From NCBI GenBank assembly GCA_947085305.1, contig CAMTVV010000115.1:1-21149 (forward strand): a stretch of DNA of 21,149 nucleotides. The letters run 5' to 3'. This document shows, in pieces, positions 20,782 through 21,149 of the stretch. The position numbers and the translations under genes are program-made. This DNA comes from JAMCQB01 sp947085305 (lineage in GTDB: Bacteria > Nitrospirota > Thermodesulfovibrionia > Thermodesulfovibrionales > UBA9159). The notes under the pieces were generated by a model that saw only the letters and a list, made by a program, of their open reading frames with translations, was not told the DNA's origin and did no database searches. Each line of letters starts with the position of its first letter. Positions within the stretch are counted from its first letter, which is position 1.

Positions 20782-21149
20782 ATGAAAAAAATAATTCTCT
20801 TACTGGCGATACTGGCTTTATCCTTCGGCGCCTTCAGTTGCGGAGGCGGGGCCGGCTCTTCTAATGAGCCGATTGGAGAAAACCCCGGCGTTGCATCTGT
20901 TGTCCAGTTGTCGCCCTCACATTATATAGCGCAGACTAATGCCAATATTACGCTGCACGCCAAGGTCCTGGATGGAAACGGCGTTCCTGTCCAGAACATA
21001 CCTGTCACATTCACGAACCTCTCGGCGCCGTTCGGCGTGCTCAGCGCAACAACCGCCAATACCAACAGCCTCGGCCTTGCAACAGTCACCATCTATTCCA
21101 CGACACCCGGCTTTGCAACAGTCCTCGCGCAGGTGTATGCCGGGGCGGG
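20782..21149 (+). CDS. Lipoprotein with bacterial Ig-like (Big_1-type) domain, 3' end beyond window
   Basis: ATG 20782 follows GGAGGAATACT; 122 codons are in view and the frame is open at the window end. Signal peptide MKKIILLLAILALSFGAFSC gives a lipobox with lipidated Cys20, then a Gly/Ser tether. From about residue 38 an Ig-like repeat of the intimin/invasin Big_1 kind starts: VVQLSPSHYIAQTNANITLH, AKVLDGNGVPVQNIPVTFTN, and LGLATVTIYSTTPGFATVLA. The alternation DGNGVPVQNIPVTF ... T..LGLATVT is diagnostic of that superfamily. Such proteins are usually long, surface-exposed and repetitive, so more repeats are expected downstream. Adhesive or matrix role is inference. Confidence 0.85.
   Translation, partial: MKKIILLLAILALSFGAFSCGGGAGSSNEPIGENPGVASVVQLSPSHYIAQTNANITLHAKVLDGNGVPVQNIPVTFTNLSAPFGVLSATTANTNSLGLATVTIYSTTPGFATVLAQVYAGA

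Overview
The window reads as chromosomal core sequence from a Gram-negative, diderm bacterium. It has an outer-membrane secretin, lipoproteins with lipoboxes, and a compact pilMNOPQ operon. Gene neighbourhoods (rpsA-sppA-hup; tig-clpP-clpX; infB-rbfA-nrnA-truB; pilMNOPQ), GTG starts, and GC that looks a little above 50% by eye suggest Nitrospirota or a Desulfobacterota-like lineage. That placement is inference; no 16S gene is present.

Layout. 1-~170: antisense 3' remnant of a sensor histidine kinase abutting rpsA. 181-2970: rpsA, sppA and an HU/IHF-type gene. 2981-4669: a PilZ-PATAN-DnaJ-TPR fusion protein. 4670-5030: a collapsed nifU-nifS relic behind a good promoter. 5031-8141: tig-clpP-clpX, encoding nascent-chain folding and ATP-dependent proteolysis. 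8142-8345: repeats. 8346-9004 (minus strand): rpmB then a DciA-like (DUF721) gene, coupled by a 4-base overlap and divergent from infB. 9221-14037: infB, rbfA, nrnA, truB, a translation and RNA-processing cluster. 14113-19181: promoter and pilM-N-O-P-Q, the inner-membrane alignment complex and secretin of a type IV pilus. 19178-19877: an MntA/HepT-like nucleotidyltransferase-HEPN pair translationally joined to pilQ. 19897-21149: two secreted lipoproteins, the second an Ig-like (Big_1) protein cut by the window edge.

The strongest non-textbook signal is the repeats. (i) A two-hairpin palindromic element with TGTCAT.../...TGACA ends occurs three times, plus one half copy. Its stems covary and its loops are complementary; one copy lies in frame inside truB. 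(ii) Imperfect palindromes built from iterated 6-7-mers lie at 2606-2659, 8322-8395, 11632-11747 and 16381-16432. Two of them supply coding sequence: the pilP lipoprotein signal peptide and the DciA C-terminus. Short iterated tracts also lie inside and just after nrnA. Repeat-to-protein conversion thus appears in four otherwise conserved genes.

Other points of interest: two promoters placed so close to their ATG that transcripts would be leaderless (nifU relic and pilM); an apparent base-composition switch confined to the N0/STN domain of pilQ; and a c-di-GMP-type sensor domain fused to a J-domain.
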